In this document: positions 26,161 to 35,823 of the stretch, in pieces
Layout of the letters: each line of letters starts with the position of its first letter
How positions within the stretch are numbered: position 1 is the stretch's first letter
Origin: Atopobium massiliense
GTDB lineage: Bacteria; Actinomycetota; Coriobacteriia; Coriobacteriales; Atopobiaceae
Direction of reading: 5' to 3'
Assembly (NCBI GenBank): GCA_900343135.1
Contig: OPYK01000002.1
Span: 20,051-84,050 of the forward strand
DNA: 64,000 nt
The notes under the pieces: model-generated
Databases searched by the model: none
Told to the model about the DNA's origin: nothing
What the model saw: only the letters and a program-made list of their open reading frames with translations
Program-made: the position numbers and the translations under genes

Positions 26161-26712
26161 TTAAACCTCAACATCACCTGGGCGTGCGCCCTTCTCAACC
26201 GCTAGCTTATATTCTTTAAGCTTTTCAATTTTTTCAAGCGGCGGCAAATGGTCGGGTATGGTTATACCATTAATATGATCGCACTCGTGCTGCAAACAGG
26301 CTGCCATAAGGTTTCCTGTGGCTTCGTAGCGCATGCATTCACCATCAAGGTTGTACGCCTCACAAATAACGTGCGATGGACGCGTTACGCCCACCATAAT
26401 GCCCGGATACGACAAGCAGCCTTCGGGCATAAGCCTATCTTTCCCATCGGCGGTAACAATAGTTGGATTTACCAGCACATATGGATTTTTTGCCGAGGTA
26501 GACGACCAGTCAACATCAATAACAACCAAGCGTATCGTTTCACCAATTTGCGGTGCTGCCAAACCACAGCCGTCGGTTGCATACATAACGTCGAGCATGT
26601 GATGTGCAAGTTCTTTAATATCGGAGGTAATGTGTTCTACGGGCGTGCACACCGTTTGTAATATGGGCGAAGGAAAACAAACCATTTCCTTGTATGCAGT
26701 CGAATGTTTCAT
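26161..26712 (-). CDS. def: Peptide deformylase
   Basis: A 183-aa metalloenzyme removing the formyl group from nascent proteins. The three motifs are intact: GCGLAAPQIGE (motif 1), EGCLSYPG (motif 2, metal Cys) and QHECDHINGI (motif 3, two metal His and catalytic Glu). AAGGAG lies 5 nt before the ATG. 88 nt after priA, 126 nt before fmt. Confidence 0.96.
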   Translation of the reverse strand: MKHSTAYKEMVCFPSPILQTVCTPVEHITSDIKELAHHMLDVMYATDGCGLAAPQIGETIRLVVIDVDWSSTSAKNPYVLVNPTIVTADGKDRLMPEGCLSYPGIMVGVTRPSHVICEAYNLDGECMRYEATGNLMAACLQHECDHINGITIPDHLPPLEKIEKLKEYKLAVEKGARPGDVEV

Positions 26713-26800
26713 CGCATCTCCTTTTCATTGTTACTTACGATATTGTAAGCCGATTTTGCGGAAGGCTTGCATGCGCAGCTTGGCGCAAACGTATTCTCCA

Positions 26801-29215
26801 TTACATGCAATCAAGTGCATCAACGTCGATAGCAATACGCATACCCGAAGGCGGCTTAGTATGCTCCATCGCACGCGACAGCACCGCGCCTACAGGTGCC
26901 GCAAGCGGCGCTTTTACCACCACGTGCTTGCGATACCTGTCGTTTACTTTGCTCTTTAAACAATCCGATGGCCCCAACACATCCCATCTGCCATCCTCGT
27001 GCGAAACAGCATCGCGAATAGCTGCGGCAACGCGCGTCACATACGCTTCAACATCGGCAAGCGAACTGCTCCACACAATAACATTTGCCACACGTGAATA
27101 CGGCGGATAATACGCATCGCGTCTATCTTGAAGATCGCCCTGTACAAATTGCGTACGATCGTGCATAACAAGTGCCTGCATAATGGGGTGTGTTGCCCAA
27201 TAGCTTTGGATAATAACGCGTCCGGGGTCGCTTCCCCTTCCTGCTCTTCCTGCAACCTGTTCGAGCAAAAAGTAGGTTTGCTCAGCTGCTCTAAAATCAC
27301 ACATTTTGAGACTGGTATCGGCATTAAGCACGCCTACAAGCACAACATCAGTAAAATCAAGCCCTTTTGCAATCATCTGTGTGCCAACGAGTATGGCGCA
27401 TGGCGCATTATCAAACTGTTCAAGCAATGCTTGATGCGCGCCTTTTTTTGCCGTACTATCGGCATCCATACGCACAATAAGCGCTCTATCTGCAAAAATA
27501 CGCTCAAGTTCGCTTTGCACCTGCTGCGTACCACAGCCAAACGCAGCCACATAACGGCTACCACACGCCATACATTGCGACAGCGGATTGGGATACACGT
27601 ACACCGACCAGGCTCTATCGCATTCATGACATTTAAGCTCATGAGTATGCTCGTGATAGGTAAGCGTAAGCGAGCAGTAAGGACAAGTAGGCACACATCC
27701 ACACGCACGGCACATCAAAAAGTTTGAAAAGCCGCGCCGATTAATAAGCACCATCGCTTTCTTTTTTGCAGCAACAACATCTTCAAGTGCACCCATAAGC
27801 TCCCGAGAAAACATATAGGTATTATGAGCTGCAAATTCTTTGCGCATATCAACAATGGTTACTGCGGGCAGCAGCGCATGCGTTGCACGTTCATGCATTA
27901 CAACACGTGTCCAGCACGCATCGTTGTATGAGCCCAACCCACAGCGTTGAAGCGCCTCGTAAGAAGGCGTAGCGCTTCCTAACACAACAGCGCAACCTGC
28001 AAGTTTAGCAAGCATACACGCCACTTCACGTGCATGATAACGCGGCGCCAGCTCTTGTTTGTAGGAGCGATCGTGTTCCTCATCAAGAATTATGAGCCCT
28101 ATGTTATCTAGGGGCGAAAATAATGCCGAACGAGCGCCAACAACAACATGTGCCTGATGATTGCGGATAAGCATCCACTGATCGTATCGCTCGCCCACTG
28201 AAAGACGGGAGTGCAAAATGGCCACGTCGTCACCAAAACGGCTACGAAATCTACCAACCGTTTGTGCCGTAAGAGAAATTTCGGGGACAAGCACAAGCGC
28301 AGAAAATCCCTGCGCACGTGCACGTTCGATTGCCTGCAGATAGACTTCAGTTTTACCCGAACCGGTAACTCCGTCAATAAGAACTACATCACCAGCATGA
28401 GCATCGAATGCGTGCGCAATAGCAGAAAGTGCCTCGTTTTGGCCATCAGTAAGTTGATGCGGCTTTTGCGCATGTGCGCTTGATAAAGTGGTGTGGCTTA
28501 CACTGCGAATTTTTTTGTGCGATTCAATAACAACAACACCTCGTGCAGCCAAGCTCTTAATTGCCGCGCGGGCTCCACTAATAAGCACCGAAAATTCCGC
28601 CATACGCACCGGACCGGCCGCAAGCGCGTCAAGCACACGCTGCTGAACACGGGCATTTTGCTTTGGCACAAACGTGTGCGCATCATCTGAAAGACGCACC
28701 CAACGCTCATCCGCCGGCTTCTTTGTTTCACACACAAGCTGCCAAGTGGATGTATCTTCGCTGCGACGTATTTTAATGGTTTGACCAGGTGGCAGCAACA
28801 AACGTAAAGCGCTTGGCAAAGGACACGCGTATTCATGCGCCATCCAAACCGCAAGACGACTGTACAACTGCGAAAACGCAGAAGGTGCAAGCACATCCTG
28901 AATGGGCTTTATTGATCCTGGCTTTACCGCACAAGGCGCACCAGAACACGTATCCGTAAACGCAGGCGCGTCATTTTGCAGTAGCTCTACCACATATCCA
29001 ACATGAGGACTAGTGCCAAAATACACAAGCACGCTACAGCCAACTTCAACAGCTTTAGCTAAGTGAGTGGGTATACTGTAAGTAAACGCGCTGGTAATGG
29101 TACGTGTAGGTATGTCGAGCACAACCTGCGCATACCCGGCAACATCCGCATTGTTATCACCTGCACCGCTCGCCTCATGCGCCGTGCGTGCATTCTGCAT
29201 GTGCGTATCTTCCAT
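26801..29215 (-). CDS. priA: Primosomal helicase PriA
   Basis: An 804-aa replication-restart helicase. N-terminal DNA-binding part begins YAQVVLDIPTRTITSAFTYSIP. The motor has Walker A LIDGVTGSGKTEVY and DEEH in LIILDEEHD. Paired cysteines for two zinc sites appear at CRACGCVPTCPYC, CHECDR and CMACGSRY. QVAGRAGRG is motif VI. The ATG at 29215 has GGAGG about 6 nt upstream; the frame runs about 106 codons further but that stretch looks non-coding. First gene of priA-def-fmt-rsmB-(HAD-TPK). Confidence 0.95.
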   Translation of the reverse strand: MEDTHMQNARTAHEASGAGDNNADVAGYAQVVLDIPTRTITSAFTYSIPTHLAKAVEVGCSVLVYFGTSPHVGYVVELLQNDAPAFTDTCSGAPCAVKPGSIKPIQDVLAPSAFSQLYSRLAVWMAHEYACPLPSALRLLLPPGQTIKIRRSEDTSTWQLVCETKKPADERWVRLSDDAHTFVPKQNARVQQRVLDALAAGPVRMAEFSVLISGARAAIKSLAARGVVVIESHKKIRSVSHTTLSSAHAQKPHQLTDGQNEALSAIAHAFDAHAGDVVLIDGVTGSGKTEVYLQAIERARAQGFSALVLVPEISLTAQTVGRFRSRFGDDVAILHSRLSVGERYDQWMLIRNHQAHVVVGARSALFSPLDNIGLIILDEEHDRSYKQELAPRYHAREVACMLAKLAGCAVVLGSATPSYEALQRCGLGSYNDACWTRVVMHERATHALLPAVTIVDMRKEFAAHNTYMFSRELMGALEDVVAAKKKAMVLINRRGFSNFLMCRACGCVPTCPYCSLTLTYHEHTHELKCHECDRAWSVYVYPNPLSQCMACGSRYVAAFGCGTQQVQSELERIFADRALIVRMDADSTAKKGAHQALLEQFDNAPCAILVGTQMIAKGLDFTDVVLVGVLNADTSLKMCDFRAAEQTYFLLEQVAGRAGRGSDPGRVIIQSYWATHPIMQALVMHDRTQFVQGDLQDRRDAYYPPYSRVANVIVWSSSLADVEAYVTRVAAAIRDAVSHEDGRWDVLGPSDCLKSKVNDRYRKHVVVKAPLAAPVGAVLSRAMEHTKPPSGMRIAIDVDALDCM

Positions 29216-29413
29216 ATACCCCTCCTCTCTTATCGTGTATGTGTTCGTATATAGCGTACATTTGTTTGCACTATTCGTCAAGTAGAATTTTGAATGACGT
29301 AGTGGACATTTTGTGGTGATGCAACTAAATGTTCGTAAAGCTGAAAAAATGCTGACACATCGGGTATACCTTAGGTAACAACATAGCCTACAAACAATCT
29401 TTAAGGAGACATC

Positions 29414-29857
29414 ATGGCACAAAAAGACTTGCTCAGCGCACTTAACGTTTATCTCGCAAATCAACAGGTCAACTACTTTAAGACACTTAGTATGCACTGG
29501 TATATTAAGGGCAAAGGCTTTTTCGTTCTTCATAAAAAACTTGAAGACATGTATTTGGAAAATGAGGAAATTTGCGACAGCATAGCCGAGCGCATTTTGG
29601 CCTTGGGTGGCAACCCCAATGCAAACATGAAGGGTGCACTTGAGCTTGCAACTATTCCTGAGCGCGCAAATGAGCCAATTTCCGACGACGAAGTGGTACG
29701 CGAAATTGCCTCAAGCCTTGAATGGTGGATTGACGAAAGCCAAAAGATCGTTGATCTTGCCGAAAAAGAAGGCGACGGCGCAACACAAGACATGTTTAAT
29801 GAGTACATCGCCAAGTTCCAAAAAGACCTTTGGATGATTCGCTCCTACCTTGCATAA
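29414..29857 (+). CDS. dps: Dps-family ferritin-like protein
   Basis: A 147-aa protein of the DNA-binding-protein-from-starved-cells family, which oxidises Fe(II) with peroxide and stores iron in a 12-mer. The family's first helix with HWYIKGKGFFVLHKKLEDMY and the ferroxidase acidic residues in DMYLENEEICDSIAER are visible, followed by LALGGNP. Length is right and there is no long basic tail for DNA binding. TAAGGAGA lies 6 nt before the ATG. Monocistronic with the terminator at 29913-29955. Just upstream, ACCTTAGGTAA (about 29369-29379) resembles half of a DtxR-type iron box, but is incomplete. Confidence 0.9.
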   Translation: MAQKDLLSALNVYLANQQVNYFKTLSMHWYIKGKGFFVLHKKLEDMYLENEEICDSIAERILALGGNPNANMKGALELATIPERANEPISDDEVVREIASSLEWWIDESQKIVDLAEKEGDGATQDMFNEYIAKFQKDLWMIRSYLA

Positions 29858-29912
29858 GTCGCGCGCACTGTTGCAGTCGTAAGCGTAACCGTCTAGCATA
29901 ACCTTCTTCTAT

Positions 29913-29955
29913 AACCGTCCACCCAAGCTTTAGGCTTTGAGTAGACGGTTTTTTT
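29913..29955 (+). terminator. Rho-independent terminator after dps
   Basis: Outer arms AACCGTC (29913-29919) and GACGGTT (29944-29950), an inner AAGC/GCTT helix, and a run of seven T. The rest of the 311-bp gap up to 30168 contains nothing I can name. Confidence 0.85.
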
Positions 29956-30168
29956 ACGCATCCTCTCTCTCAAACACCCCTCACGCCTTCCGCGATATAC
30001 CGTCTCTGCTATATAACAGCGTTGTTAGCTTTATTTGGGGCATTGCCGATACGTGCTTACGAGATGTCTACGTGCGCGGCAAATTGCTTTGTTCAATACG
30101 GTTAGATCAAACAGCGGATTATGATTTATGAATACGGCACCATTAAGGAGAGAGCCTAGAGTTTCTTT

Positions 30169-30393
30169 CTAATATCTAGGGAAATTAGAACAACCAAGAA
30201 CCTGTGCAGATGTAATGCCATACACTCTAACATTTTGTTCTTCAAACCCATCTTCCGGGTCAATCAGCTCGTTATATTCCTCAACAATATTTATGTTTGT
30301 ATCAACAAGCAAGGCACCAACTTGACAAATCGATGAATGATGACAGTTTGGAGTTTCCAAGTCCATACAAACTAATTTATCCATAAGTAACAT
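30169..30393 (-). pseudogene. Remnant of a DnaQ-like 3'-5' exonuclease
   Basis: A 74-aa reading frame matching only the N-terminus of DEDD-type exonucleases: VCMDLETP with the metal-binding D-x-E, then VGALLVDTNINIVEEYNELIDP and VYGIT. The ExoII/ExoIII regions with the other catalytic residues are missing, and the frame ends in unrelated sequence after about 65 residues. The flanks (29956-30168 and 30394-30645) have no recognisable gene, so this looks like decayed DNA beside the ABC module. Confidence 0.55.
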
Positions 30394-30645
30394 CCATTCA
30401 ACCTGTTATATAAACTAAAACTCATTGCAAAAGAAGATGAATATCTGCCTGGCATGTAAGTCTGTTCTAATAGTACCATGCAAGCTAGACATAACAAAAA
30501 TGAAGTTATCAATCAACGCAAATGCATGGTTAGCAATCAGGATAAACATCAGCGATTGCGGAAACTACAACGGCAACGGTGGTGGCAGCGAGGATAACGA
30601 ACTGCTACCACTCGCCCACCACCACACGGTCGCCGCACATACACC

Positions 30646-32817
30646 TTACCTCTGCGCGCAGTGCCTAAAGCACATAGCATGCGCAAGTGCATACGTGATA
30701 ACAAAATACAGTATATAACCGCAGGTCATAACCCCTGCAACAAGGAGCATAAAATCGGACGATTTGCCAATTGAAGGCAATGAGGACGTGAATACCGTGT
30801 TTACACACAGCGCATGCGACGCAGCAAGAGCTGCCGGAACAAAAAAGTACACAGCAACCTGCGCAAACAACGCTCTCGCGCACTGTGCCCGTGTTGCACC
30901 AAGCTGCAGCAACTTACGCATATGCTCACGCGTAGAAATCGCCGCTGTAAGCTCGCGCAAAGCAAGCAAACACCCAGCAGCCACAAGCAACACAAGCCCC
31001 GTGTACACCGACATCAACGACCCCAACGATTTTGAAAGGTTGCCGATAACAAAAATCTGATACATACTCACCACGTAGATGTTCCCCCACGGCTCGTTAA
31101 TGTGCGCTTTAAACGCATCCATGAGCTGCGTATTATCGGCAACATCGTGCATAAAGGCAATTTTTCCCTGTTTGCTTGTATCGCTAAGATAGCCCTGCAA
31201 CGTTACACGATAGGGCTTTACCTGCGCATCAATCAATGCATCAGGCACAATGCATCCATCGGAAAAGTCTTGGGCGCGCGGCAAAAGCGCCGAGCGTTCA
31301 GGCGTCATACTACCGGTAAGGGTAAGCTGGTGCGAGCCAATCGAAAAGCGCGGCTTTTGTGCTGCAACACGCTGGTACGCATCATAACGCGCAGCGCTTT
31401 CGGTTACAAACGCAATCTCGTTTGGCTTAAGCGTGAGCTCCTCTTCGTTATGAAGCCGCAGCGCTGCATTTACATCCGAAAGTTTATAAAACGAAATATG
31501 GTGTCGACCAATTTCCGACAAAACACCCGCTACCACGGATGGATCTATATTCGCAGCTGGCTGGCTTAACAGCTGTGTCCACTCAAGCTGCTCATCGTTT
31601 GCACCAAGCCGCAAATAGTAATGAAGCTCCGCAGTTTTGTCCACATAATCGCGCCAATGCGGCAATTGTTGTTCAAGGTAGTGGCTGAGGTTATACGCCT
31701 GCGCAGATGTTTGCGTAGTTGCCTGCGCAGCCGAAGACGCACCACTCGACGATGCAGCAGCTCCTGAACCCGCAGCAGCAGGCGCCTCATCATAATTAAC
31801 CGACGCAGATACAAAAACCGACGTGGTTGCGTTGTTCAAATTGCCCATGTCCTTGTTAAGCGTAGACACAATGCCAAGTCCAATGGTAAGCGAGCTCAGC
31901 GCAATAAAAATGGTGGCAGTAACCATGGTAAGGGTAAGCCATGTTGAATTTACACTGTTGGCAAATTGGCGCACCACATAGCAGCACAAACCCTTGGTAT
32001 ACAGCGGCTTAATACTGCGCACCACCGTTACAACAAAGCCCGATAGCGAAAAACAACACAGCGCCGAGCTTATAGCTACAAGCCCCGTTGCAAGCAAAAA
32101 CTCGTTCTCATCAAACCCATGCTGAGCGCACGCAGCAAGGATATTGTAGGAGTGCCAAATGCCTACAAACGACATAATACATAGTACAAACAGAATGTAC
32201 GGATTTCTAAGCTTAAAACGCTCGGTAACAAACGAGTTTTTAAACAGCACGATAAGCTTAAACTTTGAAATGCATATCGCACTAATAAGTGACGAAGCCA
32301 AAAATATTGCACCAAATACCAGCACGGTAAACAAAAGAGCATCCCAGGATATGTAAAACGTGGAGCTATCGAGCGGAAGGTCAAGGGTTGTTGTTATGTA
32401 CGAGTTGACAAATTGCGAAAAAAGTACGCCAAACGCCAGCCCCACCACAAGCGCTGCCGCCATACAAATAAAGTTTTCGACAATAACAATGCGAATGAGA
32501 TGCGTTTTTCTCATGCCAATAAGCAGGTACGTTGCAAATTCGCGAAACCGGCGCTTTACCACAAAGAGGTTTACAGAAATTACCAAATAGGAAACAACGG
32601 CCGAAAGCAGCATAGACACGGCGCGAATCATGGTTTGCGCAATATCGCTAAACCGCACCGCCGAAACAGAAAATTGCGCGATGAGATCCCTATTAACAAG
32701 GCAATTAAATCCGTAAAAAAGCACAATGGCAATAACAATTGTTATGAAATAAATCGTAAAATCGCGCAGTGAACGCAGCACATTACCCCAGGCGAGCTTA
32801 ACAAACATCGGCGTCAT
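30646..32817 (-). CDS. BceB-type ABC transporter permease
   Basis: A 723-aa membrane permease of the FtsX/BceB class. It opens with FVKLAWGNVLRSLRDFTIYF and has about ten membrane segments: one, then three around 55-185, pairs around 215-320, a large extracytoplasmic domain about 335-600, and three near the end. The outer domain begins with an Ala/Ser/Gln-rich low-complexity stretch (about 345-370). BceAB-type transporters free cell-wall precursors from antimicrobial peptides such as bacitracin and sense flux for the kinase. It overlaps the ATPase gene by 20 nt (or 11 if the second ATG is used). Confidence 0.88.
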   Translation of the reverse strand: MTPMFVKLAWGNVLRSLRDFTIYFITIVIAIVLFYGFNCLVNRDLIAQFSVSAVRFSDIAQTMIRAVSMLLSAVVSYLVISVNLFVVKRRFREFATYLLIGMRKTHLIRIVIVENFICMAAALVVGLAFGVLFSQFVNSYITTTLDLPLDSSTFYISWDALLFTVLVFGAIFLASSLISAICISKFKLIVLFKNSFVTERFKLRNPYILFVLCIMSFVGIWHSYNILAACAQHGFDENEFLLATGLVAISSALCCFSLSGFVVTVVRSIKPLYTKGLCCYVVRQFANSVNSTWLTLTMVTATIFIALSSLTIGLGIVSTLNKDMGNLNNATTSVFVSASVNYDEAPAAAGSGAAASSSGASSAAQATTQTSAQAYNLSHYLEQQLPHWRDYVDKTAELHYYLRLGANDEQLEWTQLLSQPAANIDPSVVAGVLSEIGRHHISFYKLSDVNAALRLHNEEELTLKPNEIAFVTESAARYDAYQRVAAQKPRFSIGSHQLTLTGSMTPERSALLPRAQDFSDGCIVPDALIDAQVKPYRVTLQGYLSDTSKQGKIAFMHDVADNTQLMDAFKAHINEPWGNIYVVSMYQIFVIGNLSKSLGSLMSVYTGLVLLVAAGCLLALRELTAAISTREHMRKLLQLGATRAQCARALFAQVAVYFFVPAALAASHALCVNTVFTSSLPSIGKSSDFMLLVAGVMTCGYILYFVITYALAHAMCFRHCAQR

Positions 32818-33598
32818 CGCCCCCTAAATAGCTTACAGTGTCCATAATGGTTTCAAAAAATTGCTTACGCGTTTTATCACCGCGTTCCATTTGCGAAAAA
32901 ATAACGCCGTCTTTAATAAACACCACGCGCGACGAATACGATGCCGCAAGCGCATCATGAGTAACCATAAGAATGGTGGCATTATCATGGGTGTTAAGCT
33001 GGATAAACGACTCAAGCAGCATGCGCGAGTTTTTAGAATCGAGCGCGCCGGTGGGCTCATCGGCACACACAAGCGCTGGTTTTGTGATAATCGCACGTGC
33101 AGCGGCAACACGCTGCTTTTGTCCACCACTCATTTGGTGGGGAAACTTGGTAAGCACGGCATCGATGTTAAGGTGCTGGGCAATTTGCGCCACGCGCAAG
33201 CGAATGGTAGAAGACGGCACATGGGCAATCATAAGTGGCAAGGCAATGTTTTCGTAAGCATTAAGCGTTTCGATAAGGTTTGAATCTTGAAAAATAAAGC
33301 CGAGCTCATCGTGGCGAAATTTTGCAAGCACCTTACCCTTAAGTTGTTCTATAGGCTTTCCATTAATGAAAATTGAGCCCGAAGTTGCACTATCAATGGT
33401 AGATATACAGTTGAGAAGTGTAGACTTTCCCGACCCTGAAGGCCCCATAATGGAGAGAAACTCCCCTTTTTTAACGGAAAGCGTAATCCCATTAAGAGCA
33501 CGTGTAATGGAATCGCGCACGCCAAAGTACTTGGTTACATTGGTGCATTCAAGGACGAGCGATGCGTCATGTGTTGAAGTAATACCATGCTGTGCCAT
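32798..33598 (-). CDS. BceA-type ABC transporter ATP-binding protein
   Basis: A 266-aa ATPase of the MacB/BceA/LolD class. Walker A is GPSGSGKST, the Q-loop lies in FIFQDSNLIE, the signature is SGGQKQRVAAARA, Walker B is ALVCADEPTGALD and the H-loop is MVTHD. The ATG at 33598 has GGAGGA just upstream. Partner of the permease directly downstream; both follow the kinase and regulator genes. Confidence 0.93.
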   Translation of the reverse strand: MAQHGITSTHDASLVLECTNVTKYFGVRDSITRALNGITLSVKKGEFLSIMGPSGSGKSTLLNCISTIDSATSGSIFINGKPIEQLKGKVLAKFRHDELGFIFQDSNLIETLNAYENIALPLMIAHVPSSTIRLRVAQIAQHLNIDAVLTKFPHQMSGGQKQRVAAARAIITKPALVCADEPTGALDSKNSRMLLESFIQLNTHDNATILMVTHDALAASYSSRVVFIKDGVIFSQMERGDKTRKQFFETIMDTVSYLGGDDADVC

Positions 33599-33798
33599 TC
33601 TTCCTCCTTTTGTAGAAATGATGCACCTAGTATGGCAGCGCAGCATACCAGAAACCATCGATTTGACTTATAGGAACCTTACAATTTTGTCACATAAGAA
33701 CAACTGCACACACTAACAGCAGGCTCCTAGTACTATCTTGCATACGCGCACATCGCACCAGCACCCGCGACAGGCAAACCCTCAAGCTTAGGTTTAGA

Positions 33799-34953
33799 CT
33801 ACATGATATCGTTCAAAGACGAGCTAAAGTGCAAGGTGAGGGTTGTGCCCTCGCCCACACGCGACGCTATTGATACCCGCATTCCCATGTTACGTGCAAG
33901 TTTATCAACCAAAAAGAGCCCCATACCCGTTGATTTTGCATAGGCGCGGCCATTTTCGCCCGTAAACGCCTGCTCAAACACGTGTGCACAATCGCCCTGC
34001 GGAATACCAATCCCCTCATCGCGAATAGAAAGCGTAGTTGTACTAACACCCATAGTATCCTGCGTTTGCGTTGCGCTTATGTACAGGTAGGAAGCATCGT
34101 TTGTTGGTTTTCGATATTTAATAGCGTTGGAAATAATTTGCTCAATCATAAATTGCAGCCATTTGGGGTCGCTGCGCACACGCACGGTTACATTCGAAAG
34201 ACGCGGAGTTATATGAGCCATAATCATGTGCTTTGAATACGCTTGGATGGCGGCGCGCACAACACCGGAAAGTTCAATTTCTTTAATGATAAAATCGTGC
34301 TCAACGTTACTGGACCGTGCATAGTAAAGCGCCTGGTCTACAAGCTCTTCAATGCGGTTTATTTGAAGCTCGATGCGTGATGTGATGGCATGCTGCTGCG
34401 CTATAACGCTTGCAGCAGAACATGGCAGGTTTGGAGTGTCTACCTTGGCGTTTTCAGCGTTTGCAGCCTTCCCAACGTTTTCAGCATTTGCAGCATGTGC
34501 AGTGCTTGCCGCGGCTGCATTATGCAGCATTAAATTGCAGGCTGCAAGGGGCGTTTTAACTTCATGCACCCACATTTCAATATAGTGTTGATAATTGCCT
34601 TGCTCGAGCTTATACGCATCGATATACGCCGTTGCTGCGCGCGTCATACGCTGCATTATTGCATACACAAGCTGCTGCTCACAGGTCCGCGGGCGGATGT
34701 TTAATGCAGATGCTAAATACGCCTTTCCGCCCAACGATTGGGAAAACACATTGAGCTCCTCGTAATATGCACGCACACGCATAAAATCAATACATACCGT
34801 AACACAGCTGCACAAAGCTACAAGCCCTATAACAAGGCTAAGTACAAAAATCGAAAGCCCGTGCAACAGCATAGCAACTATGGCAAGTACCAGCGTAAAC
34901 GCAAGCAACAGCAGATAACCAATACGGTCGAGAATATAAGCGCTAAATAACAT
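33799..34953 (-). CDS. BceS-type intramembrane-sensing histidine kinase
   Basis: A 384-aa kinase with two membrane helices packed into residues 10-55 and almost no extracytoplasmic loop, the hallmark of kinases that listen to a BceAB-type transporter. The H-box is WVHEVKTPLAA (His130); N-box IISNAIKYR; G-box STGMGLFLVDKLA. An extra Ala/Asn-rich insert (about 145-172, with a repeated AANAEN) sits just after the H-box, in the dimerisation helix pair, which is unusual. AAGGAG precedes the ATG. Confidence 0.92.
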   Translation of the reverse strand: MLFSAYILDRIGYLLLLAFTLVLAIVAMLLHGLSIFVLSLVIGLVALCSCVTVCIDFMRVRAYYEELNVFSQSLGGKAYLASALNIRPRTCEQQLVYAIMQRMTRAATAYIDAYKLEQGNYQHYIEMWVHEVKTPLAACNLMLHNAAAASTAHAANAENVGKAANAENAKVDTPNLPCSAASVIAQQHAITSRIELQINRIEELVDQALYYARSSNVEHDFIIKEIELSGVVRAAIQAYSKHMIMAHITPRLSNVTVRVRSDPKWLQFMIEQIISNAIKYRKPTNDASYLYISATQTQDTMGVSTTTLSIRDEGIGIPQGDCAHVFEQAFTGENGRAYAKSTGMGLFLVDKLARNMGMRVSIASRVGEGTTLTLHFSSSLNDIM

Positions 34954-34992
34954 GGCACGCTCCTTGCGCTACAAACGGTGGCGAACATTGCA

Positions 34993-35676
34993 CTACATAA
35001 GACAATACCCCAGACCGCGATGAGTGACAATTGCATGTGTAACGCCAATCGATTCAAGCGTTTTTCGCACGTGACTCATATTAACTGTAAGCGTGTTATC
35101 GTCGACAAATTCATCGGTTTGCCACAGCTCTTCCTGGATTGTTTGACGCGACACGATGCTTCCGGCATGATTCATAAGCAGTGCCAGTATTTTCATTTCA
35201 TTTTTGGTGAGCGTAGCCGATTGCGCACCGTTTGACACCTGGCAGGTGGATAAATTTAACACAAGCGTGTTATGACGAAGAATTGCTGACGCGGAGGATT
35301 CGCCCTCGTATGCGCGCTGCAATAAACGATACACCCGTGCACACAACAGGCGCGGATTATACGGCTTTGATATAAAATCGTCGGCGCCATACGTAAGAAG
35401 CGTAAGCTCATCAAGCTCGGTATTTCTGCTGGTAACAACCATAATTGGCGCGGGTGTTTTTTCGCGAAGCATGCGGCACACAACCTCGCCATCAATGCCT
35501 GGCAAACACAAATCGAGCAAAATAAGCTGCGGGTGAGCAGCCACAATATCCTCAACCACACAGGCAGGATTTATGAAGGAATTAACCTGATGAATATCGT
35601 AGCCCTGCGAGGAAAGCAGCTGCGAGAGCTGAAACGCAACTTCACTATCATCTTCTACTATACAAAGTTTATACAT
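34993..35676 (-). CDS. BceR-type OmpR-family response regulator
   Basis: A 227-aa regulator heading the regulator-kinase-ATPase-permease operon. Receiver: VEDD (7-10), Asp55 in LILLDLCLPGIDG, Lys in DDFISKPYNPR. C-terminal winged helix: LTKNEMKILALLM and DDNTLTVNMSHVRKTL. Upstream lies an 18-bp tandem repeat (35744-35788) in the 147-nt gap to the MarR gene. Likely induced by a peptide antibiotic and driving bceAB-like genes. Confidence 0.92.
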   Translation of the reverse strand: MYKLCIVEDDSEVAFQLSQLLSSQGYDIHQVNSFINPACVVEDIVAAHPQLILLDLCLPGIDGEVVCRMLREKTPAPIMVVTSRNTELDELTLLTYGADDFISKPYNPRLLCARVYRLLQRAYEGESSASAILRHNTLVLNLSTCQVSNGAQSATLTKNEMKILALLMNHAGSIVSRQTIQEELWQTDEFVDDNTLTVNMSHVRKTLESIGVTHAIVTHRGLGYCLM

Positions 35677-35743
35677 GTGATAAATACCTACCGCTGATCG
35701 TGCCTATATGCTGGGGCGATACCGAAATCGGACACGCGCGGTG

Positions 35744-35788
35744 TGCTACACGTTGCAGATATGCTACACGTTACAGCTGTGCTACAGG
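35744..35788. repeat. 18-bp tandem repeat, about 2.5 copies
   Basis: Units begin TGCTACACGTT at 35744 and 35762, with a partial third unit (TGCTACA) at 35780. It lies between the marR 3' end and the start of the response-regulator gene, where operon promoter elements are expected. Confidence 0.6.
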
Positions 35789-35823
35789 CACGCCGCAGAT
35801 CCGCTGCAAACACGCTCCACAAC

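Noticed and set aside
29341-29413. DtxR/IdeR iron box at the dps promoter
   Set aside because: Only one half-site (TTAGGTAA) fits; the other half is too degenerate to call a site.
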